A DNA stretch of 64,000 bases from an uncultured Pelagibacteraceae bacterium (GCA_902617715.1 CACMXS010000003.1:1-64000); one strand, 5' to 3'; numbered from the stretch's first letter, positions 51,135 through 63,263 are shown. The notes: a model not told the origin generated them from the letters alone. Numbers and translations: made by a program.

Positions 51135-52376
51135 TTAATTAAATCTTATTGAGCTATAAGGATCTAAATTTAAATTAGTGTTTTCTTTAGCTATCATTCC
51201 AGATACAATCTTTCCAGATATTGGGCCTAAAGTCCATCCTAAATGATGATGGCCAAAACAATAAAAAACATTTTTATATTTCTTAGATGGACCCATAACA
51301 GGTAAAAAATCTGGTAATGTTGGCCTAAAGCCCAACCATTCATCTTCGTGATCTGGAAGATCTCCCAACATATATTTTGCATTATTAATTAAATTCTTAA
51401 TTCTTGATTTTGAAAGAGGGTTATTTAAACCTCCGAATTCCACAGTACCTACTACTCTTAATCCTTGTTCCATAGGCGTAATACCAAAACCTCTATTGGA
51501 AAAGATAACTGGTCTACTTAAAAGATGATCACAATTTTTAAAATGAACATGATAACCTCTTTCTGTATCAAGTGGTATTTTTTCACCTAAATTATCCGTT
51601 AATTTTTTTGAAAATGCTCCACATGCAATTACAATTCTGTCAAAATCATATCTTTCATTATCTGTAACAAAAACAGGTTTTTCTGAATTAAATTGAATAT
51701 CTTTGATATCTTTCTTTTCAAACTTTCCACCTTTTTTTAAAAATAATTGAAAAAACTTTAAAAGAATTTTTTTTGGGTTTCTTGCATGCCTTGCATATGG
51801 ATAATAGACACCCGCATGGTAAAATGGTTTAATATTTGGTTCTAAATCATGAATTTCATCTTTAGATACTAATTGTTGTTTAACACCAAGCTCATCTCTT
51901 ACTCTAATTTCTAAATCTCTACTTTTTAAATCTTTATCATTCCAAATATATAAAATACCTTTGTTTTCAACTAACCCCTCTAATTCAATTTCATCAAACA
52001 ACTCATCATAAGCGGGTAATGCTAAATCTAAAATTTGATGCATATTTTTGGCTGTATGCATCATTTTATTTTTTGTTGTGTTTAAAATAAATTTAAAAAA
52101 CCAAGGTAACATCTTTGGTACGTAATTCCATTTCAAAGCCAAAGGTCCTGTTGAACTTAGTAGCATTGCAGGTACATCAGCAAGCACATCCGTTCTATTT
52201 AATGATAACGAGGCATAAGGTGAAAAATGACCTGCATTTCCATACGATGCGGCCGGACTTCCTGGCTCATCTCTATCAAAAATTGTTACATCAAAGCCTT
52301 TTTTTTGAAGAAATAATGCGTTTGAAATTCCCTGAATACCAGCACCAACAACCCCGATATTTAATTTTTTACTCAT
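51135..52376 (-). CDS. dadA: D-amino-acid dehydrogenase (DadA-type FAD oxidoreductase)
   Basis: FAD enzyme of 413 residues with dinucleotide motif GVVGAGIQGISNALFLQKKG at the N-terminus and DadA segments SYGNAGHFSP near residue 44 and RGYHVHF near 270. The C-terminal GHHHLGWTLGPISGK is the DAO-fold signature. It oxidises D-amino acids to 2-oxoacids, passing electrons to the respiratory chain. The 2-hydroxyacid dehydrogenase two genes downstream could reduce such 2-oxoacids, which is inference. Confidence 0.87.
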   Translation of the reverse strand: MSKKLNIGVVGAGIQGISNALFLQKKGFDVTIFDRDEPGSPAASYGNAGHFSPYASLSLNRTDVLADVPAMLLSSTGPLALKWNYVPKMLPWFFKFILNTTKNKMMHTAKNMHQILDLALPAYDELFDEIELEGLVENKGILYIWNDKDLKSRDLEIRVRDELGVKQQLVSKDEIHDLEPNIKPFYHAGVYYPYARHARNPKKILLKFFQLFLKKGGKFEKKDIKDIQFNSEKPVFVTDNERYDFDRIVIACGAFSKKLTDNLGEKIPLDTERGYHVHFKNCDHLLSRPVIFSNRGFGITPMEQGLRVVGTVEFGGLNNPLSKSRIKNLINNAKYMLGDLPDHEDEWLGFRPTLPDFLPVMGPSKKYKNVFYCFGHHHLGWTLGPISGKIVSGMIAKENTNLNLDPYSSIRFN

Positions 52377-52425
52377 AAAAAATTATACAATTTATCTTTA
52401 AATAAAGTTAAGCGACAAATTATAC

Positions 52426-53553
52426 TTAAGCAATCAATTGTTGGTTATGAACTCTGGCACTCATAACTATTCCAAAGCCAATCATTGTTGCTAACATGGA
52501 AGATCCTCCATATGACATAATTGGCAAAGGAGAACCAACTATAGGTAGTAAACCTAAAACCATACTCATATTTATTGTGATGAATACAAAAATTGCTGCA
52601 CCAAAACTGTAACAAAAAATTTTCGCAAAATAACTTCTACAACTTGCCCCGATAGCCACTATTCTATAAATAATTATTGCATAGATCACCAAAAGTAAAG
52701 CTGAACCAATAAAACCAAATTCCTCAGAAAAAAGTGTAAAAATAAAGTCAGTATGCTTTTCAGGCAAAAATTCTAAATAGCTTTGGGTTCCTTTTAAAAA
52801 TCCTTTACCAAATATTCCACCAGATCCTACAGCGATTTTTGATTGAATTATTTGATAACCAGCTCCTAGTGGGTCTCTGTCTGGATTTAAAAAAGTTAAT
52901 ACTCTTAATTTCTGATATGGTTTTAAAAAAGCAATTATAAAAGGTAATGAAATTACAAAACCTAACATTGTATAGATAAAATATCTGTGGTTAATACCTG
53001 CAAACCATAAAACAGCTATTCCACTTATAGCGATTAGAACAGATGTACCTAAGTCTGGTTGCACAATCACTAAACCCATTGGCAAAATGATAATAATTAA
53101 TGATGTTAATATTGTATAAATAGAATTTACATTTTCTAATTTCATTCTGTGAAAATATTTTGCTAAACATAAAATTATAACTATCTTCATTAGTTCAGAA
53201 GGTTGAAGATTAATAAAATAAAGATTGATCCATCTTTGAGAACCTGATGAAGTTATACCGAATAAATAAGTTGCAACCAATAAACCAATTACAGCTAAAT
53301 AAGAAAGATAGCCTAAGGCAAACCAATATTTTATGTTAATAAATGAAATTATTAACATCATGAAAGTAAATACAATTAGTTTTGTAAAATGACTTTTCGT
53401 ATGAAACAAAACTTCTCCACCATCTGTTGAGTACATAGTTGCTAGGCTAATAAAACCTAATAACAAAATACAAATTAGTAAGATGTAGTCAAAATTTTTA
53501 AATTTTTGAAAAAAGTTTAATCTATTAGTTGTCAATCTTGTATGTTGGTACAT
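52426..53553 (-). CDS. rodA: Rod-shape SEDS peptidoglycan polymerase RodA (MrdB)
   Basis: Inner-membrane glycosyltransferase of 375 residues with about ten spans. It has SEDS motifs WINLYFINLQPSELMKI near residue 115, VIVQPDLGTSVLIA near 155, the catalytic-region LPEKHTDFIFTLFSEEFGF near 260 and the C-terminal VGSPLPIMSYGGSSML. It works with PBP2, whose gene is directly upstream with no gap. Confidence 0.95.
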   Translation of the reverse strand: MYQHTRLTTNRLNFFQKFKNFDYILLICILLLGFISLATMYSTDGGEVLFHTKSHFTKLIVFTFMMLIISFINIKYWFALGYLSYLAVIGLLVATYLFGITSSGSQRWINLYFINLQPSELMKIVIILCLAKYFHRMKLENVNSIYTILTSLIIIILPMGLVIVQPDLGTSVLIAISGIAVLWFAGINHRYFIYTMLGFVISLPFIIAFLKPYQKLRVLTFLNPDRDPLGAGYQIIQSKIAVGSGGIFGKGFLKGTQSYLEFLPEKHTDFIFTLFSEEFGFIGSALLLVIYAIIIYRIVAIGASCRSYFAKIFCYSFGAAIFVFITINMSMVLGLLPIVGSPLPIMSYGGSSMLATMIGFGIVMSARVHNQQLIA

Positions 53554-55437
53554 CTAAATCTCCAAATATTTCTTATTATTTATTGATTGTCTAAACTTGT
53601 GTCGATCAATTACTAATTTAAATAATTTCTTAGCCATCGGTGCTGCTGTAGTACTTCCACTTCCTCCATGTTCAACAATAATGCTTAATGCATATCTTGG
53701 ATTTTTATAAGGTCCAAAAGCCACATAAAGAGCATGATCTCTCTCCTCATAAGGAATTTCAAAAGTTTTTAAATCTAATTCACGATCTCTTTCAGTTATC
53801 TTTTTTACTTGTGCTGTTCCAGTTTTTCCTGCAAATTGATATTTGGGATTATCTATTCTTGATTTAAAAGAAGTCCCTCTTACTTCATTTGTTGAAGCAA
53901 ACATTGCATCTTTTACAATTCTTATATTCTTTGAATTATCATACAAAGGCATGTATTTATCCTCAGGTTGGATTTTTTTCTTATCATCAACGACTATTTT
54001 TGGATAAATCTTATGACCCCCATTACCAATTTGAGCTGTCATTAAGCATAATTGTATGGGTGTTGTTTGAATATAGCCTTGACCGATTCCAGTGATTATC
54101 GTTTCTCCTAATAACCATCCTTGTCCTAATGCATTTTTTTTCCATTGGGTATTTGGGACTAAGCCACTTTTTTCAATACTGAATAAATCTCCAAAAACTT
54201 CTTTTCCTAATCCAAATTTTTTTGCAGTTTCACTTAATTTATCTACCCCTAGTTTACGAGCTATTTCATAAAAGTATATGTCACAGGATTGCTTCATGGC
54301 ATTTCTTAAATTCATAAATCCATGTCCCTCTTTTTTCCAACAATGATAAGTTTGACCATATAATTCTAATGGGTGCTTATGCCCTCTACATTGAACAGTA
54401 AAATTAGTATTAATAATTCCATTTTCCAAAGCTGATAAGGCAACGATAGGTTTAATTGTTGAACCAGGAGAATAGTTTCCTTGTAAAGTCTTGTTCACTA
54501 AAGGCTTCATTGGATCATTACGGATTAATTGCCAATCATCCTGGCTTATACCAAATACAAACAAATTCGGATCAAAAGAGGGTGACGAATGCATCGCTAT
54601 TATATCTCCTGTGTAAATATCCATCACACATATCGAGCCAGCTTGATCTTTAAGCAATTCGTTTGCTAGTTTTTGTACTTCTGTATCAATAGTAAGTCTT
54701 AAGTTTTTTCCTCTTTCTCCTTTTTGAAATTCTAATTGACTAATCCTTCTTCCATAAGCATTTACCTCATATCTTTCAATATCATTTGATCCTATTAATT
54801 TATCTTCAAACGATTTTTCTAAACCGATCTTTCCAACTTTAAGACCTGGAACAAAGTTTTTCTTTATCGAATCTGTTGTCTCAATATCAGTTTGATTTGC
54901 CTGACTGACATAACCAATAATATGAGTAAAATTTTCTTTATATGGATAATTTCTTGAAATTGAAATAACAGGTTTTACTCCATTCAAATCATATAAATGA
55001 TTATTAATTTTAGAAAATTTTTGCCAACTTAAATTGTCTGAAACGATTAGGGTTTCCCATGGTTTTATTTCATTTTTCTTTTTTAATACTTTTTTAAATT
55101 CTTTGTCAGATAATTCTAACAAGTCTTTTATTCGATAAATTACATATCTAAAATCATCAACTTGTTCAGGTATAATATGGAGTTGGTAAGTCTCAAAATT
55201 CCCAGCAATAACGTTTCCGAAATAATCATGGAATTCTCCTCTCACTGGAGCTAATTTCCATTCTCTAATTCTATTCTTGTCTGAGAGTGTTAGATATTTT
55301 TTATTTTCTTTTACTTGTAAAAAAAATAAACGGCTTACTATCCCTATCATTATAAAAAATTTTAATGAACCTGTAATAAACATTCTTCTATTGATAGAGT
55401 TAAGTTTTTTTACATTATCACTAGATGAATTAATCAT
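53554..55437 (-). CDS. mrdA: Penicillin-binding protein 2 (MrdA), peptidoglycan transpeptidase
   Basis: Class B PBP of 627 residues: N-terminal membrane helix, pedestal domain with RIREWKLAPVRGEFHDYFGN, and transpeptidase domain. The catalytic triad motifs are SPGSTIKP (SxxK serine), QSCDIYFY (SxN position with aspartate) and GKTGTAQV (KTG). SxD in place of SxN is frequent in PBP2. It overlaps mreD by 8 bases and abuts rodA. Confidence 0.95.
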   Translation of the reverse strand: MINSSSDNVKKLNSINRRMFITGSLKFFIMIGIVSRLFFLQVKENKKYLTLSDKNRIREWKLAPVRGEFHDYFGNVIAGNFETYQLHIIPEQVDDFRYVIYRIKDLLELSDKEFKKVLKKKNEIKPWETLIVSDNLSWQKFSKINNHLYDLNGVKPVISISRNYPYKENFTHIIGYVSQANQTDIETTDSIKKNFVPGLKVGKIGLEKSFEDKLIGSNDIERYEVNAYGRRISQLEFQKGERGKNLRLTIDTEVQKLANELLKDQAGSICVMDIYTGDIIAMHSSPSFDPNLFVFGISQDDWQLIRNDPMKPLVNKTLQGNYSPGSTIKPIVALSALENGIINTNFTVQCRGHKHPLELYGQTYHCWKKEGHGFMNLRNAMKQSCDIYFYEIARKLGVDKLSETAKKFGLGKEVFGDLFSIEKSGLVPNTQWKKNALGQGWLLGETIITGIGQGYIQTTPIQLCLMTAQIGNGGHKIYPKIVVDDKKKIQPEDKYMPLYDNSKNIRIVKDAMFASTNEVRGTSFKSRIDNPKYQFAGKTGTAQVKKITERDRELDLKTFEIPYEERDHALYVAFGPYKNPRYALSIIVEHGGSGSTTAAPMAKKLFKLVIDRHKFRQSINNKKYLEI

Positions 55438-55936
55438 TCAAACCTTTCAAGTAATATCTAAATATTGATACAAAAATTATATAAAAGGAAAATGTAAAAA
55501 ATGTGTTTATTAAGTAATTCATTAAAATTAGATCAAAAGAAAAAAATAAAGTTAGGACTGAATAATTTATAGAATTGATTGAACTTATAATAAATAAAAA
55601 GTAAAACCAATCTTTCAAAGGACTAGGTCTTATTGTAATATTTCTTAAATACGCTGTTGATATACATATCAAAGTATAAGACAAGCTACTTATTCCTAAG
55701 GGTAAACCAACTACGGTGTCATTAAATAAACCAGCAATAAATACTAAAGTATAATCAAAGTACTTAAAGTCCTTCAAAGTAAAAAAGAAAATTAAAATAA
55801 ATGGAAAATTGAAAGAAAAATATTTTAGTTTTAGATAATTAAAATCAAATTCATTTAATACAGATATGTATAAAATGAGCATAGGTAACCAATAATAAAT
55901 TTTTAAAAACGACCCTTTAGCTCTCAAACTAGCCAT
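55430..55936 (-). CDS. mreD: Rod-shape-determining protein MreD
   Basis: Small inner-membrane protein of 168 residues with five or six spans, in the invariant position between mreC and mrdA. The segment FNDTVVGLPLGISSLSYTLI fits the MreD pattern. It overlaps mreC by 8 bases and mrdA by 8 bases. Sequence conservation in this family is low, so position carries much of the call. Confidence 0.85.
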   Translation of the reverse strand: MASLRAKGSFLKIYYWLPMLILYISVLNEFDFNYLKLKYFSFNFPFILIFFFTLKDFKYFDYTLVFIAGLFNDTVVGLPLGISSLSYTLICISTAYLRNITIRPSPLKDWFYFLFIISSINSINYSVLTLFFSFDLILMNYLINTFFTFSFYIIFVSIFRYYLKGLND

Positions 55937-57158
55937 CTATTTTTCCTTTGCTTAGTACACAATCTTTATATTCTGCACTACCTACAATAAAACCTTTATT
56001 ATTAAGAAATGATTTTCTACACTTATGACCATGCTCTAAATTTAATCTTAAAAATTTTAATTCCTGAGTATCTAAATTAAACTGATTAATCGTTTGTTTT
56101 TGAGAAGAAATTTCGTTATTCAAATTTAAAACTTTATAATTAAGATTATTTATTTCAGTTTTTAAATTTTCATTTTCTTTTTGAAATTTTTTGTTTGACT
56201 CCTCAATAATTTCTAATTCATCTTCTAAAATTTTTAATTTTGCATCCAGCGGATTATTTTCCTCATTACTGTTTTCATCAGTTTCGGCTGAGACTTGAGA
56301 AATTTCGGTTTGAGTAATTATTTCAGCAAAAACATACTTTAGTTGAGAAAAATCACTATAAAATTCAACTTCATATTCATTTACTGCACTCTCTCCAAAA
56401 GATTGTAACTTACCTATAGGAACTCCACTTTTAAAAATAGCTCCAGTACCTGAAGTATAGATAATGCTATCATCTACTAATTGATCTGAAAAACCGGACT
56501 TAATATATTTAATTTGACCTTTATCTTCTCCATTGCCTGTAACAATCGCCTGGATATTTTGTGGAGCGATAGTTACTGGAACATTTGAATTGAGGTCAGA
56601 TAACAACAATACTCTTGATGTTTTATAGTTTACCTCAATTACTCTTCCAACTAGATAAGATTGATCATAAACATTAGTTCCAATTTTAATGTTATCTTTA
56701 CTGCCTTTATTGATGATAATACTTTTTAAAAAAGGACTATCATGATCAACAATAATTTTTGCAAGTATTTTATCAGAGCTTGATACATAATCATTAATTA
56801 ATTCTTTTAACTCTCTATTTTCATATTCTGTAATTTCATTCGATACATAACTTGATTTAAGTCTCTCTAATTCAGTTTCATTTTTTTTATATTTTTTAAA
56901 AAAAGTTGTGTAATCTTTAGTTAATGTAAAAGTATTTTTAATTAAATTTTCCGGCACTGAAACAATAAATGAAGATCTATAAACTATTTCGTTGATTACA
57001 GCTTTTGAAAATTTTATTACTTTTAAATCTAAACTAGAGAGAATAATTATAAATAAAGAAAAAAAAACTAGCGTAAGTAATGAAAATTTTTGCTGTGTAC
57101 TTTTCTTTAAAAAAGCAGATCTAATTGCAATTAATAAATCATCTCTGCTTGATGCCAT
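55929..57158 (-). CDS. mreC: Rod-shape-determining protein MreC with a C-terminal coiled-coil extension
   Basis: Periplasmic scaffold of 409 residues with a membrane anchor at about 25-45, a short coiled coil and the MreC double beta-domain at about 125-270 (KIIVDHDSPFLKSIIINKGSKDNIKIGTNVY, GEDKGQIKYIKSGFSDQLVDDSIIYTSG). Ordinary MreC ends soon after this. Here about 120 more residues follow, with an acidic linker, a long heptad-like coiled coil (LEDELEIIEESNKKFQKENENL) and a C-terminal segment with two cysteines (GHKCRKSF, YKDCVLS). It starts 5 bases after mreB. Confidence 0.9.
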   Translation of the reverse strand: MASSRDDLLIAIRSAFLKKSTQQKFSLLTLVFFSLFIIILSSLDLKVIKFSKAVINEIVYRSSFIVSVPENLIKNTFTLTKDYTTFFKKYKKNETELERLKSSYVSNEITEYENRELKELINDYVSSSDKILAKIIVDHDSPFLKSIIINKGSKDNIKIGTNVYDQSYLVGRVIEVNYKTSRVLLLSDLNSNVPVTIAPQNIQAIVTGNGEDKGQIKYIKSGFSDQLVDDSIIYTSGTGAIFKSGVPIGKLQSFGESAVNEYEVEFYSDFSQLKYVFAEIITQTEISQVSAETDENSNEENNPLDAKLKILEDELEIIEESNKKFQKENENLKTEINNLNYKVLNLNNEISSQKQTINQFNLDTQELKFLRLNLEHGHKCRKSFLNNKGFIVGSAEYKDCVLSKGKIDG

Positions 57159-57163
57159 TGTTC

Positions 57164-58198
<1,035 letters not shown>

Positions 58199-59773
58199 TT
58201 AAATACCTCTCATCCTCTCTTTGTCTTGTTCCATTGCAGGAGCAGTTTTTTCTCTTTTTAAAATCATTTTATTTAAAGCAGCTATGTACGCATTTGCTGA
58301 AGCGACCAATGTATCCGTATCTGCAGCTTGACCAACTGTTGTTTTACCGTTTTCCTCAATACGAACACTTACAGTTGCTTGAGCATCAGTACCTTCTGTC
58401 ACAGCATGCACTTGATACAGCTGAAGATTAACATCGTGTGGATACAAATTTTTTATACATTTAAAAATAGCATCTACAGGCCCGTCTCCTGTTTCAGTTG
58501 CTGATTTTACCTGGCCATTAACATCTAATGTCATCTCAGCTCTTTGAGGTTCTCCTGTTCCAGCAAATACTTTGAGAGATTTTAAAGCAATTGTATTGGC
58601 TTTATTATCTAAAATTAAACTATCATCAACTAATGCAATAATGTCCTCATCATATATGTGTTTCTTTTTATCTGCTAAAACTTTAAATTTTCCGAATGCA
58701 TTTTCTATTACGTCATCAGTTAAATCTGCATAGCCAAGACTTATTAGTTTATCTTTAAAAGCGTGTCTTCCTGAATGTTTTCCCATAACTAATGAGGTTT
58801 GTTTTACTCCAACACTTTCTGGTGTCATTATTTCATAGGTATTTCTATTTTTTAACATTCCGTCCTGATGAATACCAGACTCATGGGCAAATGCATTTTT
58901 TCCAACAATCGCTTTATTATACTGAACTGGAAAACCTGTTACATTTGACACTAGTTTAGACGCTTTACTTAATAGCGTTGTATTAATTCCTGTTTCATAT
59001 GGCATTAAATCATTTCTAGTTCTTATAGCCATAACAACTTCTTCTAAAGCTGCATTTCCTGCTCTTTCACCAATTCCATTAATTGTACATTCAATTTGTC
59101 TAGCCCCAGCTTGAATACCTGCTAAAGAATTTGCTACTGCTAAACCTAAATCATTATGACAATGAGTAGATAAAATTGCTTTGTCAATATTTGGTACTTT
59201 ATTTAATAATGTTTCTATAATTTTTGTAAATTCAGAAGGGACTGTATAACCAACCGTGTCGGGAATATTAATAGTTTTTGCTCCAGATTTAATTGCAAGT
59301 TCAACAGTCTTACACATATAATCCATATCAGTTCTAGTTCCATCTTCACAAGACCACTCTACATCATCAGTTAAATTTCTTGCATAAGTCACATGTTCTT
59401 TAATTGACTCATAAACTTGATCGGGTGTCTTATTTAATTTGTGTTTCATATGTAATGGACTTGTAGAAATAAAAGTATGTATTCTAAATCTAGGAGCATG
59501 TTTTAATGCTTCATAACATCTATCGATATCTTTTTTTGAGTGCCTTGCTAATCCACAAGGAATTGATTTTTTTAAAACTTTACTTATTGCGGAAACAGCC
59601 TCAAAGTCTCCTGGAGAAGCAATCGGAAAACCTGCCTCAATAATATCAATCCCTAATTCATCAAACACTCTGGAAATTTGAATCTTTTCTTCAAGACTCA
59701 TAGATGCACCAGGTGACTGTTCACCATCTCGCATCGTTGTATCAAATATAAAAACTCTATCTTTATTTGCCAT
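58199..59773 (-). CDS. leuA: 2-isopropylmalate synthase LeuA
   Basis: First committed enzyme of leucine synthesis, condensing 2-ketoisovalerate with acetyl-CoA. The 524-residue protein has the catalytic start FIFDTTMRDGEQSPGASM, metal ligands in ILSTHCHNDLGLAVANS near 205, the second histidine region AFAHESGIHQDG near 290, and a C-terminal regulatory domain (about 390-510, LLKSLKVFAGTG-like start) that binds leucine for feedback control. It is separated from ilvC by 78 bases holding a possible promoter. Confidence 0.96.
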   Translation of the reverse strand: MANKDRVFIFDTTMRDGEQSPGASMSLEEKIQISRVFDELGIDIIEAGFPIASPGDFEAVSAISKVLKKSIPCGLARHSKKDIDRCYEALKHAPRFRIHTFISTSPLHMKHKLNKTPDQVYESIKEHVTYARNLTDDVEWSCEDGTRTDMDYMCKTVELAIKSGAKTINIPDTVGYTVPSEFTKIIETLLNKVPNIDKAILSTHCHNDLGLAVANSLAGIQAGARQIECTINGIGERAGNAALEEVVMAIRTRNDLMPYETGINTTLLSKASKLVSNVTGFPVQYNKAIVGKNAFAHESGIHQDGMLKNRNTYEIMTPESVGVKQTSLVMGKHSGRHAFKDKLISLGYADLTDDVIENAFGKFKVLADKKKHIYDEDIIALVDDSLILDNKANTIALKSLKVFAGTGEPQRAEMTLDVNGQVKSATETGDGPVDAIFKCIKNLYPHDVNLQLYQVHAVTEGTDAQATVSVRIEENGKTTVGQAADTDTLVASANAYIAALNKMILKREKTAPAMEQDKERMRGI

Positions 59774-59796
59774 AACTTTAAAAATTTGGAAAATCT

Positions 59797-59824
59797 ATAA
59801 TACAATCTCTATTAGAAATTGCAA
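59797..59824 (-). promoter_or_regulatory. Possible promoter of leuA and the mre operon
   Basis: On the minus strand TTGCAA and TATTAT are 16 bases apart, within the 78-base ilvC-leuA gap and about 24 bases before the leuA ATG. The -35 is a reasonable and the -10 a good match to sigma70, but spacing is one base short of ideal. If active it would drive leuA and the cell-shape genes apart from ilvI-ilvH-ilvC. Confidence 0.35.
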
Positions 59825-59851
59825 AATATTTTGTAAATTTTAATTATCTTC

Positions 59852-60892
<1,041 letters not shown>

Positions 60893-61441
60893 TTAATTAA
60901 ATATTTTGTCTCCTCTTGTCATTGCGACAGCACCTGTCCTGGATATGCTTACTAATCCAAATTTTTTTAAATTTTTTGCCATTTTATCTATTTCTCTTCT
61001 CAATGCAGTAATTTGAATAACATTAGATTTTTTTGTTTTATCCAATATTACAGCATTATATTTTTTACAAGCATTAATAGCTTTTTTAATTTTACTAGAA
61101 TTTCCAACGACTTTAAATAAGGCCATTTCTTTAAATATGACACTTTTATCATTTCTTTTAAAATCAGCTACTTTATGAACTGGAACTAACTTTTTTAATT
61201 GGAGTTTTATTTGATCAATTACTTGTGGGGTTCCTGTCGTTACAATAGTAATTCTTGAAATATTTCTCTTAGCATCAACTTCTGCTACCGCTAAAGACTC
61301 TATATTATAACCTCTTCCAGAAAATAAACCTACAACTCTAGCTAATACTCCAGCTTCGTTATCAACCCATACAACAATTATATGCGTGTCTGTTTTTTCT
61401 TTTTTTGTAGAAACACTATATGCTGATTTTGGATTTGCCAT
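60893..61441 (-). CDS. ilvH: Acetolactate synthase small (regulatory) subunit IlvH
   Basis: A 182-residue regulatory subunit. An ACT domain at the N-terminus (VVWVDNEAGVLARVVGLFSGRGYNIESLAVAEVD) binds valine for feedback inhibition, and a second ACT-like domain is in the C-terminal half. An unusual basic N-terminal tail of about 20 residues precedes the ACT domain. It lies 2 bases downstream of the large-subunit gene. Confidence 0.95.
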   Translation of the reverse strand: MANPKSAYSVSTKKEKTDTHIIVVWVDNEAGVLARVVGLFSGRGYNIESLAVAEVDAKRNISRITIVTTGTPQVIDQIKLQLKKLVPVHKVADFKRNDKSVIFKEMALFKVVGNSSKIKKAINACKKYNAVILDKTKKSNVIQITALRREIDKMAKNLKKFGLVSISRTGAVAMTRGDKIFN

Positions 61442-61443
61442 TT

Positions 61444-63210
61444 TTAAACTAAAGTTTTTCCTTTACCGGTAATTTTATTATCTTCTTTTTCACTTGGTCC
61501 TAATATCATTTGATTGTGTGGTTTGCCTGAAGGAATCATTGGAAAACAATTTTCATTTGGATCTACACGACAATCGAAAATTACTGGACCATCAAATTCA
61601 ACCATCTCATTTATTTTTCTATCAAGTTCATCTGGTTTTTCTGCTAAAATCCCCTTACAACCATACGCTTCGGCTAACTTAATAAAATCAGGTAAAGCCT
61701 CAGAATAACTTTCAGAGTAATTTTTTTCATGTAATAGTTCTTGCCATTGTCTTACCATTCCCATGTATTGGTTGTTCAAGATAAAAATTTTAATTGGTAG
61801 ACTATATTGAACTGCTGTCGACATTTCTTGCATTGTCATTAAAACAGAGGCTTCTCCTGCAATATCTATAACTAGTTTTTTTGGATGAGCAATCTGAACA
61901 CCTACTGCTGCTGGTAAACCATAACCCATTGTACCTAAACCTCCTGAAGTCATCCAACGATTAGGCTTATTAAATTTATAATGTTGAGCAGCCCACATTT
62001 GATGTTGACCTACCTCTGTTGTTATAAATGTATCCTTATCTTTAGTAAGTTCATAAAGTCTTTGAACTGCGTGCTGAGGTTTAATTGTTTCATCACTATT
62101 TTTAAAATGTAAAGAGTTTTTAGATCTCCACTTCTGAATTTGTTCCCACCATTTTGATATTTTTGGTTTATTAGATTTTTTCAAATCAATATTTTTCTTT
62201 TTTAAGGTTTTATTTGTACCTTTAAGAATTTCTTTAACGTCTCCAACTATTGCTAAATCGACTTTAATAATTTTATTGATAGATGACGGATCAATATCAA
62301 TGTGAACTTTTTTTGACTTTGGTGAAAACTCATCGATCTTTCCTGTTATTCTATCGTCAAATCTTGCTCCAATATTTATTAATAGGTCACAATCATGCAT
62401 CGCATTATTTGCTTCATAGGTTCCGTGCATACCAAGCATACCTAAAAATTGATTGTCATCTCCAGGATATGCACCTAATCCTTGTAAAGTTGATGTAATT
62501 GGGAAACCAGTTATTTCTACAAGTTCTCTCAACGCTTCACTTGCCTCAGGGCCTGAATTAATAACACCACCTCCAGAATAAATAATAGGTCTTCTTGATT
62601 GATTCATTAAATCAATTAATTGATCAATTTCTTTTTGATTAAAATTATTTGAAACTTTGCCATTTAATTTCTTTTCAATTTTTTGTTTTGAATAATTGAA
62701 TTTTGCAAATTGAATATCTTTTGGAATGTCAACCAAAACGGGTCCTGGTCTGCCTGTTGTTGCAACTTTAAAAGCTTCATGAAGAGTTTTTGATAAATCT
62801 TTGATATCTTTTACTAGCCAGTTATGTTTTGTACATGGTCTTGTAATTCCTGTTGTATCACATTCTTGAAAAGCATCTGTACCTATTAAATGAGTTGGTA
62901 CTTGTCCAGAAATACATACTAATGGGACTGAGTCCATGTAAGCATCTGTTAATGCTGTCACAACATTAGTCGCACCTGGTCCTGAGGTAACCAAGACTAC
63001 TCCAGGTTTTCCAGATGATCTTGCATAACCTTCAGCTGCATGTCCTGCTCCTTGTTCATGTCTAACTAAAATATGTTTAATTGAGGAATGATTTTTTAAC
63101 TCATCATAAATTGGTAAAACTGCTCCTCCTGGATAACCGAAAATATATTCTACCTCTTGATCCTCAAGACATTTGAATACAATTTCAGCACCTGAATATA
63201 ATTTTGACAT
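61444..63210 (-). CDS. ilvI: Acetolactate synthase large subunit
   Basis: Thiamine-diphosphate enzyme of 588 residues forming acetolactate or acetohydroxybutyrate from pyruvate. The catalytic glutamate region is HILVRHEQGAGHAAEGYARSSGKPG near 50, the FAD-binding middle domain includes GMLGMHGTYEANNAM near 265, and the ThDP motif is GEASVLMTMQEMSTAVQYSLPIKIFILNNQYMGMVRQWQ near 450; the GDG of the motif is GEA here. No ribosome site precedes the ATG, and a promoter just upstream suggests a leaderless mRNA. Confidence 0.95.
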   Translation of the reverse strand: MSKLYSGAEIVFKCLEDQEVEYIFGYPGGAVLPIYDELKNHSSIKHILVRHEQGAGHAAEGYARSSGKPGVVLVTSGPGATNVVTALTDAYMDSVPLVCISGQVPTHLIGTDAFQECDTTGITRPCTKHNWLVKDIKDLSKTLHEAFKVATTGRPGPVLVDIPKDIQFAKFNYSKQKIEKKLNGKVSNNFNQKEIDQLIDLMNQSRRPIIYSGGGVINSGPEASEALRELVEITGFPITSTLQGLGAYPGDDNQFLGMLGMHGTYEANNAMHDCDLLINIGARFDDRITGKIDEFSPKSKKVHIDIDPSSINKIIKVDLAIVGDVKEILKGTNKTLKKKNIDLKKSNKPKISKWWEQIQKWRSKNSLHFKNSDETIKPQHAVQRLYELTKDKDTFITTEVGQHQMWAAQHYKFNKPNRWMTSGGLGTMGYGLPAAVGVQIAHPKKLVIDIAGEASVLMTMQEMSTAVQYSLPIKIFILNNQYMGMVRQWQELLHEKNYSESYSEALPDFIKLAEAYGCKGILAEKPDELDRKINEMVEFDGPVIFDCRVDPNENCFPMIPSGKPHNQMILGPSEKEDNKITGKGKTLV

Positions 63211-63216
63211 TCATGC

Positions 63217-63246
63217 AATCTAGCTGAAGTTGTGCTGATTGGTCAA
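63217..63246 (-). promoter_or_regulatory. Possible promoter of ilvI giving a leaderless transcript
   Basis: On the minus strand TTGACC and TAGATT are 18 bases apart in the short miaA-ilvI gap. Only six bases separate the -10 box from the ilvI ATG, so a start at the usual distance would fall on the A of the ATG. No SD-like sequence is seen near the ATG, which fits leaderless translation. Confidence 0.4.
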
Positions 63247-63263
63247 GGCTAACTACGTGATAT

